Numbered from the stretch's first letter, positions 18,778 to 26,958 are shown. The stretch is 64,000 nucleotides of DNA from Cellulomonas sp. WB94 (GCF_003115775.1 NZ_QEES01000002.1:1860001-1924000); one strand, 5' to 3'. The notes: generated from the sequence alone by a model not told the origin. Program-made: numbers and translations.

Positions 18778-20188
18778 GGTGGCGTCCCGTGAGGTGGTGT
18801 AGTTCTCGATCTTCTTCGTCGTGGTGACCACGACGGAGAAGGCCATCGTGCGATGGTCGGTGAGACCGGACTAGGGAACTCACGGAAGGACATCGCACGA
18901 TGGCTATGGACCAGTCTGCCCTGCTCGACCTGCTCGCCGCATTGAAGGACACCGACGTCAGCGACCGGATCCGGACCGCGACCGAGCACCTGTATCAAGA
19001 GCTGATCGACGCCGAGGCGACCGCGGTGATCGGCGCCGGCCCCTGGCAGCGCACGCAGGCCCGCACGGCGTTGCGCAACGGGTCGCGGGACCGGGTGTTG
19101 ACGACCACGGCCGGGGACCTGGACCTGCGGATCCCCAAGCTGCGCACCGGGTCGTTCTTCCCGTCCTTGCTCGAGCGGCGCCGCCGGGTCGACCAGGCAC
19201 TGTTCGCGGTCGTGATGGAGGCCTACCTGCACGGGGTCAGCACCAGGAAGGTCGACGACCTGGTCAGGGCCCTGGGGGCCGACACCGGGATCTCCAAGAG
19301 TGAGGTCTCCCGGATCTGCGCGGGCCTGGACGAGGAGGTCTCGGCGTTCCGTGACCGGTCCCTGGCCGACGCGGGGTTCCCCTACGTGTTCCTGGACGCG
19401 ACGTACTGCAAGGCCAGGGTCGGGCGCCGGGTGGTGTCCCAGGCCGTGGTCATCGCCACCGGGGTCCGCGCCGACGGGCACCGTGAGGTCCTCGGCTTCG
19501 ACGTCGGAGACTCCGAGAACGGCGCCTTCTGGACCAGCTTCCTGCGCTCGCTCAAGGCCCGCGGGCTGGGCGGTGTGGCGCTGGTCATCTCCGACGCCCA
19601 CGAGGGCCTGAAGACCGCGATCGCCTCGGTCCTGCTCGGCTCGTCCTGGCAACGCTGCCGGGTCCACTTCACCCGCAACGTCCTCGACGCGGTGTCCAAG
19701 ACGAACGCCGAGATGGTCGCCGCCGCGATCCGCACGATCTTCGCCCAACCCGACGCCGCCCACGTCGCCGAGCAGTTCGAAGTCATCGCGACCATGCTGA
19801 CCCGCTCCCACCCGAAGGTCGGGCACATGCTCACCGACGCCCGCGAGGACCTGCTCGCCTTCACCGCGTTCCCCGCCAGCCACTGGAAGAAGATCTGGTC
19901 GACCAACCCCCTGGAACGACTGAACAAGGAGGTCAAACGCCGCACCGACGTCGTGGGGGTCTTCCCCAACCCCGCCGCCCTGCTGCGCCTGGCCGGCGCC
20001 GTCCTGGTCGAGGCCCACGACGAATGGGCCGCCACCGACCGCCGCTACCTATCCGAGAACTCCATGGCCCAACTCGCCACCATGACCCTGACGACCCAGG
20101 AGGTGGACCACACCGAACTCCTCACGGCATGATCTGAGCACTGACCCGCACGGTGTCGAGAAACTCCACCACTCAGCGGGACGTCACC
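18778..20188 (+). mobile_element. IS256-family element (1,411 bp)
   Basis: The ends were defined by the flanking 8-bp duplication. The terminal inverted repeats of about 30 bp both start GGTGNCGTCCCG and continue TGGTG-AGTT-CTCGA with small differences. The element carries one transposase gene. It is the innermost and therefore youngest member of the IS30/IS3/IS256 series. Confidence 0.92.
18900..20132 (+). CDS. IS256-family (Transposase_mut) transposase
   Basis: A 410-residue transposase with the family's DDE residues in FLDATYCKAR, VISDAHEGLK and NPLERLNKEVKRR, and the C/H motif WQRCRVHFTRN between the second D and the E. Length and motifs are intact, so it may be active. An alternative ATG lies two codons in. 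It interrupts the IS3 orfB. Confidence 0.96.
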   Translation: MAMDQSALLDLLAALKDTDVSDRIRTATEHLYQELIDAEATAVIGAGPWQRTQARTALRNGSRDRVLTTTAGDLDLRIPKLRTGSFFPSLLERRRRVDQALFAVVMEAYLHGVSTRKVDDLVRALGADTGISKSEVSRICAGLDEEVSAFRDRSLADAGFPYVFLDATYCKARVGRRVVSQAVVIATGVRADGHREVLGFDVGDSENGAFWTSFLRSLKARGLGGVALVISDAHEGLKTAIASVLLGSSWQRCRVHFTRNVLDAVSKTNAEMVAAAIRTIFAQPDAAHVAEQFEVIATMLTRSHPKVGHMLTDAREDLLAFTAFPASHWKKIWSTNPLERLNKEVKRRTDVVGVFPNPAALLRLAGAVLVEAHDEWAATDRRYLSENSMAQLATMTLTTQEVDHTELLTA

Positions 20189-20998
20189 CGGATCGCCGCG
20201 GTGCACGCCACCGACAGTGCGTGCGGGGCGCCGCGGATCACCGCCGAGCTCAACGACGGCGCCGGCGAGCAGGAGCGTGTCAACCACAAGCGCGTCGCCC
20301 GGGTGATGCGCGCCCATCACATCGCCGGGATCCGGCTGCGCCGACGGGTGCGCACCACCGTGCCCGACCCGGACGGCCAGCTGGTCCCGGACCTGCTCGA
20401 GCGTGACTTCACGGCCCACGCACCGAACACGAAGTACGTCGGGGACATCACCTACCTGCCCTGCGGGGCCGGGCAGTTCCTCTACCTGGCCACCGTGATC
20501 GACTGCTACTCCCGGCGCCTGGTCGGCTGGTCGATCGCCGACCACATGCGCACCGACCTGGTCGCCGACGCCCTGCGCGCAGCCGCCCGAGAACGCGGGT
20601 CGCTGGCCGGGGCGATCTTTCACAGCGACCACGGCGGTCAGTACGTCGCCAAGGACTACACCGCGCTCTGCGAGCGGCTGGGCGTGACCCGCTCCATGGG
20701 CGCCGTGGGGACCTCGGCGGACAACGCAATGGCCGAGTCCTTCAACGCCTCCCTCAAGCGCGAGACCCTCGCCGGCTCCCACGGGTGGCCCGACGCGACC
20801 ACCGCACGTCGGGTCGTGTTCGCGTGGATCACCCGCTACAACACCCGCCGCCGCCACTCCTACTGCGACTACCTCAGCCCCATCACCTACGAGAACACCC
20901 ACTACGCAGCTACGCTGGCCACCGCCGCGTGAAACCCACCGCGTGTCCACCACCGGGGGTCAAGCCCCCACTCCTGGTAGTTGAGGGGTGTGGATGAG

Positions 20999-22168
20999 AT
21001 GGGTCGACGAGGTCGCAAGCGGCAGCTCGATGTCGAGACTCGGTACTGGGCGCTGTTGGCGTCAGGGGCCGGAACCGTGGAGGCGTGTCGGCGGGTGGGG
21101 ATCACCCGCAAGACGGGATACCGATGGCGAGCTGAGCGCGGCGGCGTGCCGCCGGGCCGGCTCGAGGACGCGGCCCGCTCGCACCGGTACCTGTCGTTGC
21201 TCGAACGTCAGCGGATCGCGACGCTGAGGGGTCAGGGGCTGGGGGTGCGGGAGATCGCGCGGCGCCTGGACCGGGCGCCCTCGACGGTCAGCCGGGAGCT
21301 GGTCCGCAACATGCTCCGCCACGATGGCGACCGTTACGACGGGGACCTGGCTCATGCCCGTGCTCGTGACCGGACGCGGCGCCCGCGAGGCAGTCGGCTG
21401 CTCGCTGACGGCGAGCTCGCGCAGGTCGTCCAGGACAAGCTGAAGCTTGAGTGGAGCCCGCAACAGATCGCCGCGCACTTGCGTCTGACCTACCCCGACC
21501 GACCGGCGTGGCATGTGTGCCACGAGACGATCTACCAGGCTCTCTACAACGGCAGCAGCGGCCTGAGCAGGACGTTGACCCGCCGGCTGCGGACCGGTCG
21601 CCCGTTGCGCAAGCGCCGACGGCGCCCCGACCGGCGCAAGATCCGGTTCGTGGTCCCCTCGGTCTTGATCGAGCACCGCCCGGCGATCGTGGCCGAACGG
21701 GCCCGGGTCGGGGACTGGGAAGGGGACCTGATCGTGGGCCGGATGAGCCGCTCGGCGATCGGAACGCTGGTGGACAGAACCACCCGCTACGTGCGCCTGG
21801 TGCACCTCCCGCACGGACACAACGCCGACCAGTTGGTCACTGGCATGCTCACGACCCTGGGTGACCTGCCCGAACACGTGCGCAGGACGTTGACGTGGGA
21901 CCAGGGCTCGGAGATGGCCCGCCACGACCTGCTCGCCGACCACTTCACGGACGGCATCTACTTCGCCGAACCAGGCAGCCCCTGGCAGCGTGGCACCAAC
22001 GAGAACACCAACGGCCTGCTGCGCCAGTACTTCCCCAAGGGCACCGACCTCAACATCTACGACGCCCAGGCCCTGCGAGACGTCGAAGAGCGCCTGAACA
22101 ATCGGCCCCGCAGAACCCTCGGATGGAAGGCCCCGATCGACGTCTTCACCCCCGCACTGGCACGATGA
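20999..22168 (+). CDS. IS30-family transposase
   Basis: A 389-residue transposase. The N-terminus has a helix-turn-helix (AGTVEACRRVGITRKTGYRW) and a second one (REIARRLDRAPSTVSREL). The catalytic core has GDWEGDLIVG, TWDQGSEMARH and the final E in NENTNGLLRQYFPKGTDL. The ATG at 20999 has GAGGGG upstream; TTG at 20981 and GTG at 20990 are alternatives. The coding sequence is intact although the leader is split by IS3. Confidence 0.95.
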   Translation: MGRRGRKRQLDVETRYWALLASGAGTVEACRRVGITRKTGYRWRAERGGVPPGRLEDAARSHRYLSLLERQRIATLRGQGLGVREIARRLDRAPSTVSRELVRNMLRHDGDRYDGDLAHARARDRTRRPRGSRLLADGELAQVVQDKLKLEWSPQQIAAHLRLTYPDRPAWHVCHETIYQALYNGSSGLSRTLTRRLRTGRPLRKRRRRPDRRKIRFVVPSVLIEHRPAIVAERARVGDWEGDLIVGRMSRSAIGTLVDRTTRYVRLVHLPHGHNADQLVTGMLTTLGDLPEHVRRTLTWDQGSEMARHDLLADHFTDGIYFAEPGSPWQRGTNENTNGLLRQYFPKGTDLNIYDAQALRDVEERLNNRPRRTLGWKAPIDVFTPALAR

Positions 22169-22241
22169 ACACCGTCAACGTTGCGACGATGACTCGAATC
22201 CGCCCCAGAATCCGCCCAGCACCAGGGGGTCAATATTCGCC

Positions 22242-22474
22242 CGGCGTTGACGTTGATGATGAAGGTGCCTCGTCGGCGGGTGTGACCCTGGCTTTGACTG
22301 GCACTCCGTCGGGTTGCCTTGGACGTGATCTGTCCACCCGTCGACGAGGTTCGTCCAGGCGCCGCGCCCGGGATGGGCATGACTTCATACGAGCTTGACG
22401 AAGAGTCCCATCAACGTCTTGTCTGCCCGACCCGGGTTCGGTGCGCTCCTGCGGCAGGAAGGCGCTGCACCATC
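22242..22474 (+). ncRNA. Candidate bridge-RNA-encoding leader of IS110 copy B
   Basis: A 233-bp non-coding leader with several potential stems: GACGA-GGT-TCGTC (about 22342), CCGACCCGGGTTCGG (about 22428) and a GC-rich stem CTCCTGC/GCAGGAAG just before the ATG. The stretch TTCGTCC in the first hairpin loop region resembles the flank TTCGCCC at the insertion point, which would fit a guide, but this is a by-eye match. The bridge-RNA role is known for other IS110 members; here it is inference. Confidence 0.42.
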
Positions 22475-23710
22475 ATGACGGTCCTGATCGACCCGTTCAC
22501 TGCTTCAACCGCGATCACGGTGGTCGCGGGTGTCGACACTCACGCCGCAACCCACCACGTGTCGGTCCTCAACGCAGCCACGGGGGCTGTGCTCGGCGAC
22601 CGGCAGGTGACGGCCACCGACGACGGCTACCGGCAACTGTTGGAGTTCGTCATCTCGTTCGGCGACGTGGTCCGCATCGGGGTGGAAGGCACGAGCTCCT
22701 ACGGCGCCGGCGTGGCCCGCTACCTGCGCGGGGTAGGCATCGAGGTCGCCGAGGTGATCCGTCCCAAGCGTGCCATGCGGCGGCGGGGCAAGTCCGACCC
22801 GATCGACGCCCTGGCCGCTGCCCGGCAGGTCCTCGCCGGCGAGGCGCTGCCCATCCCGAAAGACGGCGACGGGCTCGTGGAGCAAGTCCGTGTCCTGCTC
22901 GCCGTGCGACGCTCGGCGGTCAAGGCCCGCACCGCCTTGCTGCGGCAGGTCAAGTCGCTACTGGTCACCGCACCCGAGCCGGTCCGCACCCGGTGGTCGG
23001 CCATCACGGGCAACGAGGACCTGATGGCCACCCTGGCAGCCACACGCCCCGGGCCCGCGATCACCAGCGTGCAAGCCGCGACCGGTCAGGGACTACGACA
23101 CCTCGCCCGCCGCTACCAGCACCTGGCCGCGGAGATCGACGAGCTCGAGCAGGACCTCGCCGCCCTCGTCGACTCCGCCAACCCCGCGCTACGCGCCGCA
23201 TTCGGGATCGGGACCGTCACCGCGGCGCAGCTGCTGGTCACCGCCGGCGACAACCCCGAACGATTGCGCAGCGAGGCCGCGTTCGCCGCACTATGCGGCA
23301 CCGCGCCCATCCCCGCCTCCTCGGGCAAGACCAACCGCCACCGCCTCAACCGCGGCGGCGACCGGCAAGCCAACGCCGCCCTGCACCAGATCGCGCTCGT
23401 ACGCATGACGACCGACCCCGGAACGGGCCTCTACGCCGCGCGCCGCCGCGCCGAGGGAAAGACCGGCCGCGAGATCATGCGCTGCCTCAAACGCTCGATC
23501 GCCCGGCAGGTCTGGCACCTACTCGTTCACCCCGACCCCGTGCCCGACGCACGTCAATTCCGCGCCGCGCGCCAGCAGCTCCGCCTCACCCTCACCGACA
23601 TCGCAACACGACTGGGCACCTGCCCCGCCCGGATCTCCGAACTCGAACGCGGCATCCGCCCGAACGCCCAACTCGCCACCGCCTACCAACAGCTCCTCGC
23701 GACCGTTTGA
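22475..23710 (+). CDS. IS110-family transposase with C-terminal XRE-like helix-turn-helix, copy B
   Basis: A 411-residue transposase of the DEDD type. The RuvC-like domain has D21 (VAGVDTHA), E71 (GVEGTSSYG), and D108/D111 (KSDPIDALAAAR). The Transposase_20 domain starts at FGIGTVTAAQ (243-252) and includes the serine-rich PASSGKTNRHR segment and GGDRQANAAL. The last 50 residues (LRLTLTDIATRLG, ARISELERGIRP) form an XRE-like helix-turn-helix that is not part of the basic IS110 architecture. The ATG at 22475 follows AGGAAGG. It appears intact, unlike copy A. Confidence 0.95.
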   Translation: MTVLIDPFTASTAITVVAGVDTHAATHHVSVLNAATGAVLGDRQVTATDDGYRQLLEFVISFGDVVRIGVEGTSSYGAGVARYLRGVGIEVAEVIRPKRAMRRRGKSDPIDALAAARQVLAGEALPIPKDGDGLVEQVRVLLAVRRSAVKARTALLRQVKSLLVTAPEPVRTRWSAITGNEDLMATLAATRPGPAITSVQAATGQGLRHLARRYQHLAAEIDELEQDLAALVDSANPALRAAFGIGTVTAAQLLVTAGDNPERLRSEAAFAALCGTAPIPASSGKTNRHRLNRGGDRQANAALHQIALVRMTTDPGTGLYAARRRAEGKTGREIMRCLKRSIARQVWHLLVHPDPVPDARQFRAARQQLRLTLTDIATRLGTCPARISELERGIRPNAQLATAYQQLLATV

Positions 23711-23727
23711 CACAGATAGGAGCATCA

Positions 23728-23981
23728 CGGCTCTCTCAAACCCGAGCACGTCCAGGTCGTTCAGTAGCCCGTTGGTGCGTATCGCTTCTGCCCGACCGGA
23801 GGCACCCCGAACCGACCGGACCGAAGTCAGATCGGCTGGACGATCGCCGGGCTCGAGGTGATCCCCGTGCAGAAGGAAATCGACCAGATCCACAACCCGT
23901 CCGCCCGCACAGTCGCTATGACTGCGAGTGTTCGCTCGAAGTTGCGCTGGACGGGCTCGTCGTCGTGGCATCCTCGCGCCT
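23728..23981. other. Gap between the IS block and the HEPN-like gene
   Basis: 254 bp with no supported gene. A short inverted repeat CAGTC/GACTG occurs near 23911. On the minus strand the frame entering from the right is open, but no domain could be recognised in it. Confidence 0.4.
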
Positions 23982-24647
23982 ATGAGTGACGACGACTACA
24001 TGGGCGTCCCGACCAGCATTCAGCTCGAGATCGGAAAAGTCGTTGTTGTCGGGACCCGCCTCGAAGACCTCGCCTACCGCATCAGCGAAGGTGCGCTGGG
24101 CTTTCCTGACGCCCGCAAGCCGTCCGCCACTCAGGCGCTCGACCGCATCAAGGACGATGTGCGCGCAAAGGGTGTCCCCCCGTGGTCGCTGGGCCGAGCG
24201 TCGGCACTCGCCATCGACGGTTGGGTCTCCACAGCCAAATCGGCCTTGAACGAGAGGCACCGTATCGCACATTCGACGCACTACCGTATCCGTCGGCATG
24301 ATCGCTGGGTCGACGAGTTCAAGCGAAATGACGGCAAGGAAGTCGGACGCGTCACGAAACTCGCGGGCGTGGTCCGCACTCGGCGTGCACTCGAGCGCGC
24401 CTACAAGGAAGGCCTCGACATACAGGCCAGCCTGTCTCCACAGATCAAGCCAGGCGTGCACGTGATCCTCTGGGGACCCGACGCGGGATCAACGCTTGTG
24501 AACGGCGACGTCGCGACCGCAGCCACAGCGGAGGAAACTGCCGCTTGGGAGTTGTCGTTCAATGCGGTCTTTGGCCACCTCTTGACGACGGACCATCACG
24601 GCAATACTGCGGACACGAGTACGGGCACGCCCGCCGCCGCCACCTGA
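23982..24647 (+). CDS. Unknown protein with a HEPN-like Rx4H motif
   Basis: A 221-residue protein of unknown function, predicted soluble and largely helical. The segment KSALNERHRIAHSTHY has R92 and H97 in an R-x4-H arrangement and closely resembles the ERNRIAH motif of HEPN-type ribonucleases, except that the usual asparagine is histidine here. HEPN proteins are frequent toxins or effectors in defence and toxin-antitoxin systems. No antitoxin is adjacent; the only close neighbour is the convergent nuclease-like gene. Codon usage is visibly less GC-biased than in the core genes (many GAA, AAA, CGA), suggesting acquisition. The ATG at 23982 lacks a Shine-Dalgarno; CATCCT lies 7 nt upstream. 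Confidence 0.6.
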   Translation: MSDDDYMGVPTSIQLEIGKVVVVGTRLEDLAYRISEGALGFPDARKPSATQALDRIKDDVRAKGVPPWSLGRASALAIDGWVSTAKSALNERHRIAHSTHYRIRRHDRWVDEFKRNDGKEVGRVTKLAGVVRTRRALERAYKEGLDIQASLSPQIKPGVHVILWGPDAGSTLVNGDVATAATAEETAAWELSFNAVFGHLLTTDHHGNTADTSTGTPAAAT

Positions 24648-24832
24648 AGGCTGACTCCGGCAGATCGGGAGACGCGTCGAACGCCGCCCCATATCAGAAG
24701 CAGCATGGACCGAGCTCACCGGCGAACCGACAACCCACCGGAAGTCCGAAGAGCCGCCGTGCGATCTACTTCGCGGCAAGAGGGATGTCAGACCTATCAG
24801 TGCGCCGAGCTAAGGGTTTCAACTCAGCCGGC

Positions 24833-26563
24833 TTACGATGCCGGTTCAGCAACAATGGCAGCGATTGCTGGGTGCTCGTCGAAGCCAGGGATTTCGAGCG
24901 GCGAGGGCACCAACGGTGCAGTGTCGTCGGTCCACCGGTCAGATACAAACGACCGAAACGGAGTCTGATCGACGGGCTCGAGGTGAAGGACGAAGCCTGC
25001 GCCTGCGCCGGAACGCAACTGGTCGAGGGCGTCGGAACCGTTGGCTGCGCGAACGCGCGGATGGAAGACCTTGACGCCAGGGAGGCTGATCTGGGTGCCG
25101 TCCAGTTCGAAACCGAAAGCCCCGTCGATGATGAGGATCCCCTCGGGCTCGGTGAGGAACGTTTCGATGTCTTTGTCGTGTGTGCCCGTGAGCGTGGCCT
25201 GTGCTGACGACATTCCCGGAACTAGCACGCAGCGACCATCGAGAAGCAGTCGAACGGAACGGATCCTTATGCGCTGCTCACCAGTCAGCTCCATCGGCAT
25301 GCGAAGGTCCAGATCGAGCTCTCGTTCGATCACCACCAGGTCATCCGCGACCTGCTGCCAGTACGCGTCGCCCTCAGCAACGTAGGTGCCGTCGTTGACA
25401 GTGAAACGGAGCACCCTTCGACCATTGAGTGCAAGGTCGAAGCGTGCGCGCGATTCGATCCTGTGAAGAAGGCGGAACGCTCGAAGCGTGTCTCGTGGGC
25501 CCGCGTCGAACGGTCCTCGAGCGACGTTGACGCGCCCACCAGCGCTCGCGTCCGTGGGTAGCTTGAACGTGAGCTGGATGCCACCAGGAACGCTAATCAG
25601 CAGCGCACTGCCCGACGTCCCGACGCCGCCTCCGGTGACAGTGCCTCGCCACGACGAGACAACCCGATTGTTGTCTCCGATCTCCCGCAGTTCAACGTCG
25701 AGCTGTTCCATTGCCTGGCGCGGGTTGTGGAGCTCGATCGACACGTCCCTCGCGTACTCGGCTGCGAACCACTCCGGCCCGGTCAACTTCAGGGAGGCAA
25801 CTGCGTCAGACGGCAGCGCAACTTTCTTGCCCAGGCCATAGCCGAAGAAGTCGTCGAGTTGCTTGCGAGTGTCCGGGTGAAGCGCTGCCGGGTCGGCCAC
25901 GAGTTCGACCAGAAGCGGCTCGAGTTCAGCTGCCTGGGGATGCTTCGCGTGCAGCACCGATGTCACGTTCGGGCCGTCAATGGTGACAGCCGTACCCCAG
26001 TACGCGCTGCGCCCATCGATTCGAGTCCCGAATGCCGAAGCTTGCTTGTGAAGGTCGGAGGGAGTCGCGAGTGCCGCACTCGCCATGCCCACGGACTTCA
26101 GCGCGTCGAGAAGCGGCTCGCGCGTGAACGCTTGCTGCAGGTCGTCCCATTTGCTGATCTCGTGGTCGAGCTCAACTCGCCCCATCGCCGCGGTGACAAT
26201 GCGGTCGTTCTTTGCGAGCCCTCGAACGTATCGGCGTTCCTGCGCTGTGAGGTTTCCTGGGGTCACCAGCGTCCACCTCGTTGGCCTGAGCATCGCGGCC
26301 CTGATGTAGGACTTTCGGACTTGCTCGCGGCGCTGCCTGTGACCACCCGACATGCCTTCGGGGAAGAACTTCAACTGGTAGACGTGGCTCAGCGCGGCAT
26401 CGACGTAGACGCCGATGTCAATCCCGCCGTCGCCGCCGCGTCCGTCAAGCGCTTCAACGCGGACCCCTGGCGAGTCTCGGTGCATCCGGTAGATCAATAG
26501 CTCAACGAGCCGATCGAACTTCGGCTGGTCAAGCCCCTTCCAATCGAGCAAGCCCTGGTCCAC
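24833..26563 (-). CDS. Mrr-like PD-(D/E)xK nuclease domain fused to a large unknown C-terminal region
   Basis: A 576-residue protein. The GTG at 26563 was chosen because GAGGAGG lies 5-6 nt upstream; an ATG at 26596 lacks a ribosome binding site. Residues 10-120 look like an Mrr-type endonuclease: KFDRLVELLIYRM with E21, GRGGDGGIDIGVYV with D49, and VYQLKFF with Q63/K65, i.e. the E...D...QxK pattern of restriction-like nucleases. The remaining 450 residues are not recognised; they look beta-rich (SSWRGTVTGGGVGTSGSALL, a run ending in FGFELDGTQISLPGVKV) and may sense a ligand or bind a partner. It is convergent with the HEPN-like gene across 185 bp and sits beside an IS relic. A defence role is inference. 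Confidence 0.68.
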   Translation of the reverse strand: MDQGLLDWKGLDQPKFDRLVELLIYRMHRDSPGVRVEALDGRGGDGGIDIGVYVDAALSHVYQLKFFPEGMSGGHRQRREQVRKSYIRAAMLRPTRWTLVTPGNLTAQERRYVRGLAKNDRIVTAAMGRVELDHEISKWDDLQQAFTREPLLDALKSVGMASAALATPSDLHKQASAFGTRIDGRSAYWGTAVTIDGPNVTSVLHAKHPQAAELEPLLVELVADPAALHPDTRKQLDDFFGYGLGKKVALPSDAVASLKLTGPEWFAAEYARDVSIELHNPRQAMEQLDVELREIGDNNRVVSSWRGTVTGGGVGTSGSALLISVPGGIQLTFKLPTDASAGGRVNVARGPFDAGPRDTLRAFRLLHRIESRARFDLALNGRRVLRFTVNDGTYVAEGDAYWQQVADDLVVIERELDLDLRMPMELTGEQRIRIRSVRLLLDGRCVLVPGMSSAQATLTGTHDKDIETFLTEPEGILIIDGAFGFELDGTQISLPGVKVFHPRVRAANGSDALDQLRSGAGAGFVLHLEPVDQTPFRSFVSDRWTDDTAPLVPSPLEIPGFDEHPAIAAIVAEPAS

Positions 26564-26691
26564 TGCGCCCTCCTCGCTGCAGGGTACGACCCGCATTCCA
26601 GTTGGAGGTGAGGACTCGCGGCGCGGCCCCTCAGGCTGGGCGGCGAGTGATGCGTCGCGGGGTCTCGCGCCTGGTCTGATTCCGCGGAACG

Positions 26692-26958
26692 GAATACCCG
26701 GACGAGTTGCGTGCCCGGGCGATGCGGCTGGTCAGCGAGACGATGGTCGAGGATCGGTCGCTGACGCTGAGCCTGGCGGTGATCCGGATTGGCTCGCAGG
26801 TGAGGAGTCGTGCCGGGCGGGATGTCGGCATCGATTCGAGCCTGGCGGCAGGCACGAGGACGGCGGCGGCCGCGACGACCGAGGCGTTGTGGGCCGACGT
26901 CCGGGAGTTCAAGCGTGCGGGCGAGATCCCTTTGGCTGCCAAGAGCTTCGCGTCGTTG
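26692..26958 (+). pseudogene. Decayed IS3-family OrfA fragment
   Basis: In one frame the text YPDELRARAMRLVSE is the start of an IS3 OrfA helix-turn-helix and, after a scrambled middle, REFKRAGEIPLAAKSFASL matches its conserved end (usually RELKRANEIL.AASAFF). Neither an orfB nor terminal repeats remain. This relic marks the right side of the accessory islet. It differs from the intact IS3 at 18224, so it is a separate, older insertion. Confidence 0.65.

Larger units (their letters stand above)
18614..20932 (+). pseudogene. IS3-family OrfB (DDE transposase) disrupted by IS256
   Basis: The 5' part (18614-18777) and the 3' part (20197-20932) are separated by the IS256 element and one copy of its 8-bp target duplication. 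Removing these restores a continuous 299-residue frame across the junction, reading LAARIAAVHATDSACGAPRI. The integrase core is in the 3' part: DITYLP, HSDHGGQY and AESFNASLKRE supply the DDE residues, followed by YNTRRRHS. The gene is therefore freshly broken and not otherwise decayed. Confidence 0.9.
18224..20963 (+). mobile_element. IS3-family element inserted in the IS30 leader
   Basis: Imperfect inverted repeats of 23 bp at 18224-18246 and 20941-20963 (20 of 23 matching, TTGACCCC outermost) enclose orfA and orfB. A 3-bp target duplication GCC is present at 18221-18223 and 20964-20966. The element carries an IS256 insertion inside orfB. Confidence 0.88.
18176..22232 (+). mobile_element. 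IS30-family element, interrupted by an IS3 element
   Basis: Terminal inverted repeats of 28 bp at 18176-18203 and 22205-22232 match at 26 of 28 positions, both beginning TGACCCCCTGG. The transposase gene (20999-22168) is intact, but its leader is separated from the left repeat by the IS3 insertion. Without the insert the element would be about 1.3 kb, normal for IS30. No matching target duplication is seen directly outside (AGA left, ATA right). Confidence 0.85.
16687..23727. mobile_element. Nested insertion-sequence block: IS110 / IS30 (IS3 (IS256)) / IS110 inverted
   Basis: A 7,041-bp block built only from insertion sequences. Its outer parts are two near-identical IS110 elements in inverted orientation whose long leader ends face inward. 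Between them is one IS30-type element, interrupted by an IS3 element that is itself interrupted by an IS256 element. The five bases CGGCT occur directly outside both borders (16682-16686 and 23728-23732). No passenger gene is inside. Each element is listed separately. Confidence 0.9.
22242..23727 (+). mobile_element. IS110-family element, copy B (complete)
   Basis: A 1,486-bp element bounded by loss of identity with copy A: it starts CGGCGTTGACG at 22242 and ends AGCATCA at 23727. Its left end lies 9 bp outside the right end of the IS30 element, exactly as copy A lies 9 bp outside the left end. There are no terminal inverted repeats or target duplication, as usual for IS110. Confidence 0.92.

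Noticed and set aside
18803-20035. A minus-strand frame across the IS256 element
   Set aside because: It is antisense to the intact IS256 transposase and lacks any motif.
16987-23400. Possible CRISPR array because of the repeated sequences
   Set aside because: The repeats are two inverted IS110 copies and single terminal repeats of other insertion sequences; no short regularly spaced repeat with spacers exists anywhere in the window.
22441-23985. A 514-codon frame overlapping IS110 copy B
   Set aside because: It is an alternative frame of the transposase gene and its equivalent in copy A is present in the same way; no motif supports it.
15987-26958. A tRNA-borne integrative element spanning tRNA-Thr to the IS3 relic
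   Set aside because: No integrase or excisionase gene and no second copy of the tRNA 3' end were found; the accessory content is explained by insertion sequences.
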